NCBI RefSeq assembly: GCF_001402875.1
Contig: NZ_CP012946.1
Span: forward strand, 62,001 to 126,000
Direction of reading: 5' to 3'
DNA length: 64,000 nt
DNA from: Blastochloris viridis
GTDB taxonomy: Bacteria; Pseudomonadota; Alphaproteobacteria; Rhizobiales; Xanthobacteraceae
Under the pieces are notes generated by a model that was not told where the DNA came from, made no database searches, and saw only the letters and a program-made list of their open reading frames with translations. Positions 46,407-57,100 of the stretch are shown here, in pieces. How positions within the stretch are numbered: position 1 is the stretch's first letter; the number at the start of each line of letters is the position of its first letter. A program made the translations under genes and the position numbers.

Positions 46407-48917
46407 ATGCCTTATCTGATGCCGAACGCGGCGCCCACCGGTGAACCCGTCACGCTCGACGAGCCGGTGACCGACGGGGTGGCGTACGCCACCCGGGTCG
46501 ACGCCGCCCAAATGCGCGCCGCGATCTTTGCCAAGCTGACCTATGCCGTCGGCAAGGATCCCGCCGGCGCCAAGCTGCACGACTGGCTGCGCGCCACCTC
46601 CCTTGCGGTGCGCGACCACATCGTCGACCGCTGGATCGCATCGGTTCGCGAGGCCTACATCACCGGTCGCAAGCGGGTCTATTACCTCTCGCTCGAATTC
46701 ATGATCGGTCGGCAGCTGCGCGACGTGTCGAGCAATCTTCTGCTCGACGGCGTGATGCGCGAAGCGCTGATCGAGGCTGGCGTCGACTACCACGCCATGG
46801 CGGAGCTCGAGCCCGACGCCGCGCTCGGCAATGGCGGCCTCGGCCGGCTTGCCGCCTGCTACATGGAGAGCATGGCGACGCTCGGCATCGCCGCTCACGG
46901 CTACGGAATCCGCTACGACCACGGCCTGTTCCGGCAAAAGATCGCCGATGGCTGGCAGACCGAGCTGCCCGAGGACTGGCTCGCCTTCGGCAATCCGTGG
47001 GAATTCGAGCGGCGCGAGGTCGCCTACGAGATCGGCTTCGGCGGCACGGTCGATGCCAGCGAAGCCTGGGACGGCGCGGTGCGTCACACCTGGCGACCGG
47101 CCGAGCGCGTGCTCGCCATCGCCTACGACACCCCGATCGTCGGCTGGCGCGGCGCCCGCGTCAACACGCTGCGGCTGTGGCGCGCCCGCGCCGCCGATCC
47201 GATGCAGCTGGAGACGTTCAATCGCGGCGATCACATCGGCGCGGTCGCCGACCGCACCCGCGCCGAGAGCATCTCGCGCGTGCTCTATCCCTCCGATTCG
47301 ACCCAGGCCGGCCAGGAGCTGCGGCTGCGCCAGGAGTTCTTCTTCACCGCCGCCTCGCTGCAGGATCTGGTACGCCGCCACGTTCAGCAGTTCGGCGACA
47401 TCCGCAGCCTGCCCGACAAGGCGGCGATCCAGCTCAACGACACCCACCCCGCCATCGCGGTGGCCGAGCTGATGCGCATCCTGCTCGACGTCCACGCGCT
47501 GGGCTGGGAAGAGGCGTGGTCGATCACCCGCGGCACCATCAATTACACCAACCACACACTGTTGCCCGAAGCGCTGGAAATGTGGCCGGTGTCGCTGATG
47601 GAGCGGCTTCTGCCGCGCCACATGCAGATCATCTACGCCATCAATGCCAAGCTGATCGCCGAGGCGCGCAAACGTCCCGACTGCAACGATAGCATGCTGG
47701 CGGCGATCTCGCTGATCGACGAGTGGCACGGCCGCGGCGTGCGGATGGGCAACCTCGCCTTCGTCGGCTCGCACAAGGTCAATGGGGTATCGGCGCTGCA
47801 CAGCGGCCTGATGAAGAAGACGGTGTTCCGCGATCTCGCGGCGCTCTATCCCGACCGCATCACCAACAAGACCAACGGCATCACGCCGCGGCGCTGGCTG
47901 ATGCAGGCCAACCCCGACCTGACGCGGCTGGTGCGCGAGACGGTGGGCGATGCGCCGCTCGATGACCTCGAGAAGCTGTCGCTGCTCGCGCCCCATGCCA
48001 AGGACGCCGCGTTCCGCGAGCGCTTCATGCGGGTCAAGCACGCCAACAAGGAGCGGCTGGCGGCGCTGATCCTCGACCGGCTCGGCGTGCGGGTCGACCC
48101 GACCGCGCTGTTCGACGTTCACGTCAAGCGCATTCACGAATACAAGCGCCAGCTGCTCAATATCCTCGAGACCATCGCGCTCTACGACGCCATCCGCGCC
48201 CAGCCCAGCGTCGACTGGGTGCCGCGGGTCAAGATCTTCGCCGGCAAAGCGGCGCCGAGCTACACCACGGCGAAATACATCATCAAGCTGGTCAACGACC
48301 TCGCCCGCGTGGTCAATTCCGATCCGGCGACGCGCGGTCTGCTCAAGGTGGTGTTCCTGCCGAACTACAATGTCAGCCTGGCGGAAGTGATCATCCCCGC
48401 CGCGGACCTGTCCGAGCAGATCTCCACCGCCGGCATGGAAGCGTCGGGCACCGGCAACATGAAGTTCGCGCTCAACGGCGCGCTGACCATCGGCACGCTC
48501 GACGGGGCCAATATCGAGCTCAAGGAGCACGTCGGCGACGACAACATCTTCATCTTCGGGCTCACCGCGGAAGAGGTCGAGGCGACGCGCCGCCAGGGCT
48601 ACAATCCCGGCGAGACGGTGTCGCGGATTCCGGCGCTGTCGGCAGCGTTCGAGTCGCTCTACGCCGGCGTCTATTCGCCCGACGATCCCTCGCGCCATCG
48701 CGGCACGGTCGATGCGTTGCGCAACCACGACTATTTCCTTGTCACTGCCGACTTCGCAGCTTATGCGGAGGCACAGCGTAAGATCGCTGGGTTGTGGCGC
48801 GATCCGATGGAATGGGCTCGAAAAGCCGTGCTCAACACGGCGCATTCGGGCTGGTTCTCCTCCGATCGGGCCATCCGACAATATTCCGAGGAGATCTGGA
48901 ACGTGCCGACACGCTGA
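46407..48917 (+). CDS. glgP: Glycogen phosphorylase
   Basis: Releases glucose-1-phosphate from glycogen chains using pyridoxal phosphate. The 836-residue product is full length. Recognisable are YYLSLEFMIGRQLRDVSSNL, ALGNGGLGRLAACYMESMATLGIAAHGYGIRYDHGLF, QLNDTHPAIAVAELMRIL and, near the C-terminus, FLPNYNVSLAEVIIPAADLSEQISTAGMEASGTGNMKFALNGALTIGTLDGANIE, with the PLP lysine in GNMKFA. It heads the glg cluster, 118 bp upstream of glgB. Confidence 0.97.
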   Translation: MPYLMPNAAPTGEPVTLDEPVTDGVAYATRVDAAQMRAAIFAKLTYAVGKDPAGAKLHDWLRATSLAVRDHIVDRWIASVREAYITGRKRVYYLSLEFMIGRQLRDVSSNLLLDGVMREALIEAGVDYHAMAELEPDAALGNGGLGRLAACYMESMATLGIAAHGYGIRYDHGLFRQKIADGWQTELPEDWLAFGNPWEFERREVAYEIGFGGTVDASEAWDGAVRHTWRPAERVLAIAYDTPIVGWRGARVNTLRLWRARAADPMQLETFNRGDHIGAVADRTRAESISRVLYPSDSTQAGQELRLRQEFFFTAASLQDLVRRHVQQFGDIRSLPDKAAIQLNDTHPAIAVAELMRILLDVHALGWEEAWSITRGTINYTNHTLLPEALEMWPVSLMERLLPRHMQIIYAINAKLIAEARKRPDCNDSMLAAISLIDEWHGRGVRMGNLAFVGSHKVNGVSALHSGLMKKTVFRDLAALYPDRITNKTNGITPRRWLMQANPDLTRLVRETVGDAPLDDLEKLSLLAPHAKDAAFRERFMRVKHANKERLAALILDRLGVRVDPTALFDVHVKRIHEYKRQLLNILETIALYDAIRAQPSVDWVPRVKIFAGKAAPSYTTAKYIIKLVNDLARVVNSDPATRGLLKVVFLPNYNVSLAEVIIPAADLSEQISTAGMEASGTGNMKFALNGALTIGTLDGANIELKEHVGDDNIFIFGLTAEEVEATRRQGYNPGETVSRIPALSAAFESLYAGVYSPDDPSRHRGTVDALRNHDYFLVTADFAAYAEAQRKIAGLWRDPMEWARKAVLNTAHSGWFSSDRAIRQYSEEIWNVPTR

Positions 48918-49035
48918 GTCGTGCATGCGCGGTGCATGGCGACCCCGTTCGGGACCGTGCGCGGACGATCCAGCGAGACGATGATGCCGTCCGAGCGGCT
49001 CCGTTCGGACGGGGCGCAATGACGCCGGGGGCGAT

Positions 49036-51228
49036 ATGACGGGCAACGATATTCGACTCGAGGCCGACGACATCCTGGCCATCGCCGCCGGACGGCACTC
49101 AGACCCGTTCGGCGTCCTGGGCTGGCACGATGTTGGCGCGGTGCGCGTGGTGCGGGCCTTCGTTCCCGGTGCCGACGAGGTTGCGGTCATCGACGAGGCC
49201 GGCGCGGTGCTCGCCCGCCTCGAACAGCGCGATCCGCAGGGGGTGTTCGAAGGCTCGCTCGGGTCCGGGCCCCGCATCCACTACCGGCTGCGCGCCAAGA
49301 ACGATGCCGGCAGCTGGGAGTTCGAGGATCCTTACGCGTTCGGGCCGGTGCTCGGCCCGCTGGATGACTATTACGCCGCCGAGGGCACCCATCTTCGCCT
49401 CTATGACAAGCTCGGCGCCCATCCCATCGTGCACGAGGGCGTCGCCGGCGTGCACTTCGCGGTGTGGGCGCCCAACGCCCAGCGCGTCTCGGTGGTGGGC
49501 GACTTCAACCAGTGGGACGGCCGCCGCCACCTGATGCGGCATCGGGCCGACGCCGGCGTCTACGAGATCTTCATCCCCGATCTGCCGATCGGCACCATCT
49601 ACAAGTACGAGATCGTCGGCGCGGACGGCACGCTGCAGCCGCTCAAGGCCGACCCGATGGCGTTCCAGTCGGAACTGCGGCCCAACACCGCTTCCATCGT
49701 CGCCGGTCCGCTTCAGATCGAGTGGGACGACGCCGCCTATCTGGAGGCGCGCACCAAGCGCGACCCGCGGCGCGAGCCGATGACGATCTACGAGGCTCAT
49801 CTCGGCTCCTGGCAGCGCGGCCCCGACGGCGAATTTCTCAGCTATGACGAACTCGCCGAAACGCTGGTGCCCTATGTCGTCGACATGGGCTTCACCCATA
49901 TCGAGCTGCTGCCGGTCAGCGAGCACCCGCTCGACGCCTCGTGGGGCTATCAGCCGACCGGCCTGTTTGCGCCGACCGCGCGCCACGGCGACCCGGACGG
50001 CTTCGCCCGTTTCGTCAATGCCGCCCACAAGGCCGGCATCGGCGTCATTCTCGATTGGGTGCCGGCGCATTTTCCGACCGACGCCCATGGCCTGCGCCGG
50101 TTCGACGGCACCGCGCTCTACGAGCACGAGGACCCGCGCCGCGGCTTCCATCCCGACTGGAATACCGCGATCTACAATTTCGGCCGCACCGAGGTCTCGA
50201 ACTTCCTCACCAACAACGCGCTGTTCTGGCTGGAGCAGTTCCACATCGACGGGCTGAGGGTCGATGCGGTGGCCTCGATGCTCTATCTCGATTACTCGCG
50301 CCGCAACGGCGAGTGGCTGCCAAACAAGTTCGGCGGCAAGGAGAACCTCGAGGCGATCGCGTTCCTGAAGCGGTTGAACGAGATCGTCTATGCCCAGCAT
50401 CCCGGCGTGTTGATGATCGCCGAGGAATCGACCGCCTGGCCCGGCGTCTCCCACCCGGTCTATGCCGGCGGCCTCGGCTTCGGCTTCAAGTGGAACATGG
50501 GGTTCATGAACGACACGCTGCGATACATGTCGCGCGAGTCGATTTATCGCCGCTGGCACCACGACGATATCACCTTCGGCCTGCTCTACGCATTTTCAGA
50601 GAACTTCATCCTGCCGCTGTCCCACGACGAGGTGGTGCACGGCAAGGCGTCGCTGCTGCACAAGATGGCGGGCGACGACTGGCAGCGCTTTGCGTCGCTG
50701 CGTGCCTATCTCGCGCTGATGTGGGGCTATCCCGGCAAGAAGCTGTTGTTCATGGGGCAGGAGTTCGCCCAGCGCGACGAGTGGAGCGAATCGCGTGCGC
50801 TCGATTGGGGCGTGGTGCGCCACCTGCCGCACGGCGGCATGCAGCGTTTGGTCCGCGACCTCAACCGCCTCAATCGCCAGTGTCCGGCGCTGCACGAGCG
50901 CGACTGCGAGCCGGAGGGGTTCCGCTGGCTGATCGTCGACGACAGCGAGAATTCGGCGTTCGCCTGGGCGCGGGTGTCGGGCGACGGCACCAACCTCGTC
51001 GCCGTCGTCTCCAGCCTCACGCCGGTGCCGCGCCACGGCTACCGCGTGCCGCTGCCACGGGCCGGCCGCTGGATCGAGCGGCTGAACACCGACGCCCGCG
51101 ACTATGGCGGCTCCGACGTCGGCAATGGCGGCGCAGTGCAGGCCATCGCCACCGAATATGACGGCGTGTCGGCCGTCCTGACGCTTCCGCCCTTGGCTAC
51201 ACTGTATCTTGAGTGGGAATGCCCATGA
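49036..51228 (+). CDS. glgB: 1,4-alpha-glucan branching enzyme
   Basis: Adds alpha-1,6 branches to glycogen. The 730-residue protein has the N-terminal modules ([34 protein letters not shown]48 in [28 protein letters not shown]) and a GH13 core with [28 protein letters not shown] (nucleophile Asp), [13 protein letters not shown] (acid Glu) and [18 protein letters not shown]. The C-terminal beta domain ends normally. Its TGA overlaps the start of glgC as ATGA, implying translational coupling. Confidence 0.97.
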   Translation: MTGNDIRLEADDILAIAAGRHSDPFGVLGWHDVGAVRVVRAFVPGADEVAVIDEAGAVLARLEQRDPQGVFEGSLGSGPRIHYRLRAKNDAGSWEFEDPYAFGPVLGPLDDYYAAEGTHLRLYDKLGAHPIVHEGVAGVHFAVWAPNAQRVSVVGDFNQWDGRRHLMRHRADAGVYEIFIPDLPIGTIYKYEIVGADGTLQPLKADPMAFQSELRPNTASIVAGPLQIEWDDAAYLEARTKRDPRREPMTIYEAHLGSWQRGPDGEFLSYDELAETLVPYVVDMGFTHIELLPVSEHPLDASWGYQPTGLFAPTARHGDPDGFARFVNAAHKAGIGVILDWVPAHFPTDAHGLRRFDGTALYEHEDPRRGFHPDWNTAIYNFGRTEVSNFLTNNALFWLEQFHIDGLRVDAVASMLYLDYSRRNGEWLPNKFGGKENLEAIAFLKRLNEIVYAQHPGVLMIAEESTAWPGVSHPVYAGGLGFGFKWNMGFMNDTLRYMSRESIYRRWHHDDITFGLLYAFSENFILPLSHDEVVHGKASLLHKMAGDDWQRFASLRAYLALMWGYPGKKLLFMGQEFAQRDEWSESRALDWGVVRHLPHGGMQRLVRDLNRLNRQCPALHERDCEPEGFRWLIVDDSENSAFAWARVSGDGTNLVAVVSSLTPVPRHGYRVPLPRAGRWIERLNTDARDYGGSDVGNGGAVQAIATEYDGVSAVLTLPPLATLYLEWECP

Positions 51229-52544
51229 CATCCCCAGGTCACGCCTCGCCCGGCCTGCCGGTCGCGCCCGCCGTCACCCGCGCCAATCGTTCGGACTCCG
51301 GTCCGCTCGCCCGCGACGCCATGGCGTTCGTGCTGGCCGGCGGCCGCGGATCACGGCTGATGGAACTGACCGACCGCAGAGCCAAGCCGGCGGTCTATTT
51401 CGGCGGCACCTGGCGCATCATCGACTTCGCGCTGTCCAACGCGCTCAATTCCGGCATCCGCCGCATCTGCGTCGCCACCCAGTACAAGGCCCACAGCCTG
51501 ATCCGCCACCTGCAGTCGGGCTGGAACTTCTTCCGCCAGGAACGCAAGGAAGGCTTCGACATCCTGCCCGCCAGCCAGCGCGTGGCGGAGGACATGTGGT
51601 ACGTCGGCACGGCCGATGCGGTGTACCAGAACATCGACATCATCGAGGGCTACACGCCGCAGTTCGTCATCATCCTGGCGGGCGACCACATCTACAAGAT
51701 GGACTACGAGCCGATGCTGCGCCAGCACGTCGAGCAGAAGGCCGACGTCACGGTCAGCTGCCTCGAAGTGCCGAGGATGGAAGCGACCGGCTTCGGCGTG
51801 ATGCACGTCGACGAGACCGACCGCATCATCGACTTCGTCGAGAAGCCGGCCGATCCGCCGCCGATGCCGGACAAGCCGGACATGGCGCTGGCCTCGATGG
51901 GCATCTACGTGTTCGAGACGCGCTTCCTGATGGAGGAGCTGCGCCGCGACGCCGCCGACCCGACCTCCTCGCACGATTTCGGCAAGAACATCATTCCCCA
52001 TCTGGTGAAGCACGGCAAAGCCGTCGCCCACCGCTTCACCGCGTCCTGCGTGCGTTCCGAAAGCGAGCCGGAGGCGTATTGGCGCGACGTCGGCACGCTC
52101 GACGCCTATCACGAGGCCAATATCGACCTCACCGCGGTGGTGCCGGCGCTCAACATCTTCGAGCGCGACTGGCCGATCTGGACCTACGCCGAGATCGCGC
52201 CGCCGGCGAAGTTCGTGCACGACCTCGAAGGCCGCCGCGGCCAGGCGGTGTCCTCGCTGGTGTCGGCCGGCTGCATCGTTTCGGGCGGCGCGCTGCGCAG
52301 CTCGCTGCTCTACGCCGGCGTGCGGGTCAATTCGTTCTCGCGCATCGAGACGTCCGTGGTGCTGCCCGATGTCGACATCGGCCGGCGCGTCCGGCTGCGC
52401 AACACCATCGTCGACCGCGGCGTGCGCATCCCGCCCGGCCTCGTGGTCGGCGAGGACCCCGAGCTCGACGCCAAGCGGTTCCGCTGCACCGAGAAGGGCA
52501 TCGTGCTGATCACCCAGTCCATGATCGACAGGCTGCCGGAATGA
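51225..52544 (+). CDS. glgC: Glucose-1-phosphate adenylyltransferase
   Basis: Makes ADP-glucose, the committed step of glycogen synthesis. The 439-residue product has [62 protein letters not shown], the catalytic [10 protein letters not shown], and the sugar-phosphate loop [10 protein letters not shown] start at ATG 51225 because it overlaps the glgB stop by ATGA; ATGs at 51213 or 51219 are alternatives. The stop in turn overlaps the glgA start. Confidence 0.97.
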   Translation: MTSPGHASPGLPVAPAVTRANRSDSGPLARDAMAFVLAGGRGSRLMELTDRRAKPAVYFGGTWRIIDFALSNALNSGIRRICVATQYKAHSLIRHLQSGWNFFRQERKEGFDILPASQRVAEDMWYVGTADAVYQNIDIIEGYTPQFVIILAGDHIYKMDYEPMLRQHVEQKADVTVSCLEVPRMEATGFGVMHVDETDRIIDFVEKPADPPPMPDKPDMALASMGIYVFETRFLMEELRRDAADPTSSHDFGKNIIPHLVKHGKAVAHRFTASCVRSESEPEAYWRDVGTLDAYHEANIDLTAVVPALNIFERDWPIWTYAEIAPPAKFVHDLEGRRGQAVSSLVSAGCIVSGGALRSSLLYAGVRVNSFSRIETSVVLPDVDIGRRVRLRNTIVDRGVRIPPGLVVGEDPELDAKRFRCTEKGIVLITQSMIDRLPE

Positions 52545-54187
52545 GCGAGGTGTCGACGCCAAAACGCCGCAAGGCGCGCGCCCGCGCCGCGGCGCCGGTG
52601 GCCGCGCCGGCCGTCGCTGCCCCAGCGGCGCCGGAGCCCGCGCCCGTCGCCGAGGTCCCCGCCACTGCGCCGAAGCTGGCGGCGGCGGTCGAGAGCGTCG
52701 CGGCCGAGCCGGGGCCGCCCGCGCCGGCCGGGCCAAAGCCGCTGAAGGTGCTGGCGGTCGCCTCCGAGATCTTTCCGCTGATCAAGACCGGCGGCCTTGC
52801 CGACGTCGTTGGCGGCCTGCCGCTCGCGCTCGCCCACCACGGCGTCGAGGTGCGCACCCTGGTGCCGGGCTATCCGGCGGTGCTGCGCGCGTTGGAAGAC
52901 ACCGAGGTGATCGCCGAATACGGCTATTTCTTCGGCGCCTTCTGCAAGCTGCTCGCCGGCCGCGCCGCCGGGCACCAGCTTTACGTTCTGGAATCGCCGC
53001 AGCTGTTCTGGCGCGAGGGCAACCCCTATTCCGGGCCGGACGGCCAGCCCTGGCCGGACAATCCGGTGCGGTTCGCCGCGCTCGCCCACATGGCCTACCT
53101 CATCGCCCGCGGCGATTTCGGCGCCTACGTCCCCGACATCCTGCACGTCCACGACTGGCAGGCGGCGCTGGCGCCGGCCTATCTGCACTATGGTGGCCAC
53201 ACCAGGCCGCGGACCGTGCTGACCATCCACAACCTGGCGTTCCAGGGCCAGTTCTCGCGCGATCTGCTTTACGCCATCGGCCTGCCCGGCCACGCCTATT
53301 CGACCGATGGCGTCGAATATTACGGCGGCATCGGCTACCTGAAATCGGGCATCCGCTTCGCCGATCGCATCACCACGGTCAGCCCGCGCTATGCCACCGA
53401 GATCTGCAGGCCCGCCGACGGCATGGGGCTCGACGGCCTGCTGCGCCAGAAGGGCGCGGCGCTGTCCGGTATCGTCAACGGCATCGACGTCGATACCTGG
53501 AACCCGGCGACCGACTCCGCCTTGGCGGCGACCTATACCGCCGACACCCTGGAGCGGCGGGCCCAGAACAAGGCGGCGCTGGAAGGCTGCTTCGGGCTGC
53601 TGCCGGGCACCGGACCGCTGATCGGCATCGTGTCGCGGCTGTCGTGGCAGAAGGGCATCGACATCGTGATCGAGGCGCTGCCGGCGATCCTGGCCCAGGG
53701 CTGCCGGGTCATCGCGCTTGGCACCGGCGATGCCGCGCTCGAGAAGGCGTTCGCGAAGGCGGTCGCCGCCAATCCCGGCCGGGTCGGCGTCTATGCCGGC
53801 TATGACGAGCAGCTCGCCCATCTCGTCCAGGGCGGCGCCGACGCCATTTTGGTGCCGTCGCGGTTCGAGCCGTGCGGCCTGACCCAGCTCTACGGCCTGC
53901 GCTATGGCTGCGTGCCGATCGTCTCCCGCGTCGGCGGGCTGTTCGACACCGTGATCGATGCCACCGCCGCCACCTGCGACCTCGGCGTCGCCGACGGCAT
54001 CCAGTTCGGCCCGGTCAGCGGCGAGGCGCTGGAGGAGGCGATCGACCGCTTCGTGACGATCTACGCCGACACCCCGGCGCTGCGGGCGCTGCAGCGCCAG
54101 GGCATGTCGCTCGACCTGTCGTGGACGCGCCGCGCCGCCGCCTATGCCGCGGTATTCCGCTCGCTGGTGGGGCAGGACGATTCATGA
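52541..54187 (+). CDS. glgA: Glycogen synthase (ADP-glucose type) with Ala/Pro-rich N-terminal extension
   Basis: Extends alpha-1,4 glucan from ADP-glucose (GT5). The product is 548 residues. The family normally starts close to [29 protein letters not shown], which here begins near residue 68; the first 65 residues are a basic then Ala/Pro-rich tail ([28 protein letters not shown]). The catalytic core continues with [45 protein letters not shown] and [26 protein letters not shown] 52541 overlaps the glgC stop and TGA 54187 overlaps the glgX start, both by ATGA. An internal start removing the tail is possible but not obvious. Confidence 0.95.
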   Translation: MSEVSTPKRRKARARAAAPVAAPAVAAPAAPEPAPVAEVPATAPKLAAAVESVAAEPGPPAPAGPKPLKVLAVASEIFPLIKTGGLADVVGGLPLALAHHGVEVRTLVPGYPAVLRALEDTEVIAEYGYFFGAFCKLLAGRAAGHQLYVLESPQLFWREGNPYSGPDGQPWPDNPVRFAALAHMAYLIARGDFGAYVPDILHVHDWQAALAPAYLHYGGHTRPRTVLTIHNLAFQGQFSRDLLYAIGLPGHAYSTDGVEYYGGIGYLKSGIRFADRITTVSPRYATEICRPADGMGLDGLLRQKGAALSGIVNGIDVDTWNPATDSALAATYTADTLERRAQNKAALEGCFGLLPGTGPLIGIVSRLSWQKGIDIVIEALPAILAQGCRVIALGTGDAALEKAFAKAVAANPGRVGVYAGYDEQLAHLVQGGADAILVPSRFEPCGLTQLYGLRYGCVPIVSRVGGLFDTVIDATAATCDLGVADGIQFGPVSGEALEEAIDRFVTIYADTPALRALQRQGMSLDLSWTRRAAAYAAVFRSLVGQDDS

Positions 54188-57100
54188 GCGAAGACGGGCT
54201 GTTACCGTCGAACCGGCGTCTCGGAAAGCTTGGGGCGACGTTCGACGCCGACGGCCGGTCCGTCAGCTTCGCCGTCTATTCCCGTCATGCCAGCCGGGTC
54301 ACGCTGTGCCTGTTCGATGCCGACGGCCAGCGCGAGCTGGGCCGGGTGGCGCTGGAGCGCGACGGCGACCTTCATGTCGGCCGGGTCGAAGGCCTCAGGG
54401 ACGGCGCCCGCTACGGCCTGCGCGCGGAGGGGCCGTTCGATCCCCACCGCGGCCTGTTCTTCAACCCCGCCAAGCTGCTGGCCGATCCCTACGCCGTCGA
54501 GCTCGACCGCGCTTTCGCGCTCACCGCCTCGATGCGCGCCCACGCCGGCGAGGTCGGCTCTCCGTCCGCGGTCGACAGCGCCCCCGACGTGCCGAAGGCG
54601 GTGCTGCGCCGGCCGATCGCGCCGCCACGCCAGCCCCGGCCGCGGCTGACGCCCGACCGCCGCGTCATCTACGAGGTGCTGGTGCGCGGCTTCACCATGC
54701 GCCACCCGGCGGTGGCGCCAGCCCGGCGCGGCACCATCGCAGCGCTGGCCACGCCCGCGGTGATCGATCACCTGAAGGCGCTCGGCGTCACCACGCTGGA
54801 GCTGATGCCGATCACGCCGTGGATCGACGAGCGGCACCTGGGGCCGCTCGGCCTCTCCAATGCCTGGGGCTATAACCCGATCGTGTTCATGGCGCCGGAC
54901 CCGCGCCTTGCCCCCGGCGGCCTTGCCGAGGTGCGCGACACCGTCGACGCGCTGCACGCCGCCGGCTTCGAGGTGCTGCTCGACATGGTGTTCAACCACA
55001 CCGGCGAGAGCGACATCTTAGGGCCCAGCCTGTCGCTGCGCGGTCTCGACGGCCCGACCTATTTCCGCCACGCCGCCGACGGCGAGCTGATCAACGACAC
55101 CGGCTGCGGCAACACGCTGGCGTGCGACGAGCCCGCCACCTTGCAGCTGGTGGTCGACAGCCTGCGTCATTGGGCGGTGAACGCCGGCATCGACGGCTTC
55201 CGCTTCGACCTCGCCGCCACCCTCGGCCGCCGCCGCGACGGCTTCGATTCCGACCATCCGCTGCTCAAAGCCATCGCCGAGGACGACGTGCTGGCCGAGC
55301 GCGTGCTGATCGCCGAGCCGTGGGACTGCGGCCCCGGCGGCTACCAGCTCGGCCGCTTCCGCGCGCCCTGGCGCGAGTGGAACGACCGCTTCCGCGACGA
55401 CGTCCGGCGGTTCTGGCGGGGCGATGGCGGCCTCGCCGGTGTTCTGGCGACGCGGCTCACCGGCTCCTCCGACATCTTCCAGTGGAGCGGCCGCGGCCCG
55501 ACCGCCAGCGTCAATTACGTCGCCTGCCACGACGGCTTCGCCCTCGCCGACACCGTCGCCTTCGAGCGCAAGCACAATCTCGCCAATGGCGAGGGCAACC
55601 GCGACGGCACCGACGCCAATAATTCCTGGAACCACGGCACCGAGGGCCCGACCGAGGACGCCGCGATCCGCGTCGTGCGCGCCCGCGACATCCGCGCGCT
55701 GCTCGCGACGCTCATGGTGTCGCGCGGCACGCCGATGCTGACGGCGGGCGACGAGTTCGGCCGCAGCCAGGCCGGCAACAACAATGCCTATGCCCAGGAC
55801 AATCCCATCACCTGGCTGGACTGGGACAATGCCGACCCGGCGCTGGCCGCGTTCACCGCCAGGCTGATCAAGGTGCGCGCCGCCCACCCGGCGCTGCGCG
55901 AGGATCGCTTCCTCACCGGCCGGGCGCTGGAGCCGGGCGGGGTTGCCGACGCCACCTGGCTCAGCCCGTCGGGCCTGGCGATGACCACCGCCGACTGGCA
56001 GAGCGCGGAAAACCGCGTGCTCGGCCTTGCGCTGGCCACCCCGGCCGGCGCCGAGCCGGCCTCCCGCGTGGTGGTGTGGATCAATGGCGGCGATGCCGAC
56101 GTCGCCGTGACGCTGCCCGACGCCGAGAACGAGCGGGTGTGGCGCGAGCTGGTCGACAGCGCCGCGCCCGACCGCGCCGTGCCGGTCACGGTCGAGGGTC
56201 TCGCCACCGCTACCATCGCCCCGCGCTCGGTGCGGCTGTTCGCGGTGGCGGCGGACGCGGCCGGCGAAGAGGTGCGCGCCCGCCGCCGCACCGGCGTCGA
56301 TCCCAACGTGCTGAGCGAGCTTGCCGAGGCCGCCGGCGTCGAGCGCGAATGGTGGGGGCTCGACGGCAGCGCCCGCCGCGCCGCGCCCGACACGTTGCAG
56401 GCGATCCTGGCCGGCATGGGGCTCGCGGTCGGCTCGACCGCCCAGGCCCGCGACAGCCTTGGCTATCTGCAGGCCCGCGTCCGCGCGGTGCCGCGCCACG
56501 CTGCGGCGTGCTACCAGCCGCCGGCGCTGGCCGACGACCGCCGGCTGTTCGGTCTCGCCGCCCACCTCTACGCGTTGCGCCACGACGGCGACGCCGGAAT
56601 CGGCGATTTCGAGACGCTCGGCCGCTTCGCCGAAGGTGCGGCCCGGCGCGGCGCCGCGCTGGTCGGCGTCAATCCGTTCCACGCGCTGTTCCCCACCGAC
56701 CGCAGCCGGGCCAGCCCGTACCACCCCAGCGACCGCCGCTTTCTCGACCCGATCTATATCGACGTCGCCAGCCTGCCGGAGGCGCTGGATTCGGCGTTGG
56801 CCCGCACCGTGCTCGATGCCCACGCCGGCGCGATCGCCGCGCTCGCCAGGCGCGACCAGGTCGACTATCCCGCGGTGTCCGCCGTCAAGGAGGCGGTGCT
56901 GCGCGCGGCGTTCGAGACCTTCGACGTCCGCGCCGAGCGCGGCCAGTTGCCCGAGGCGCTGGCGGTCGATTACGCCCGCTTCGTCGCCCACGGCGGCAAG
57001 GCGCTCGGCGATTTCGCGCTGTTCCAGGCGATCTCGCGCACCACCGGCACCACCGACCGCAGCCGCTGGTCGGCCGGGCTCGGCTCGGTCGTCGGCGCCG

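Noticed and set aside
46392..49277. 961-residue minus-strand ORF
   Set aside because: Antisense shadow of glgP with no recognisable domain; the glgP frame has all catalytic motifs.
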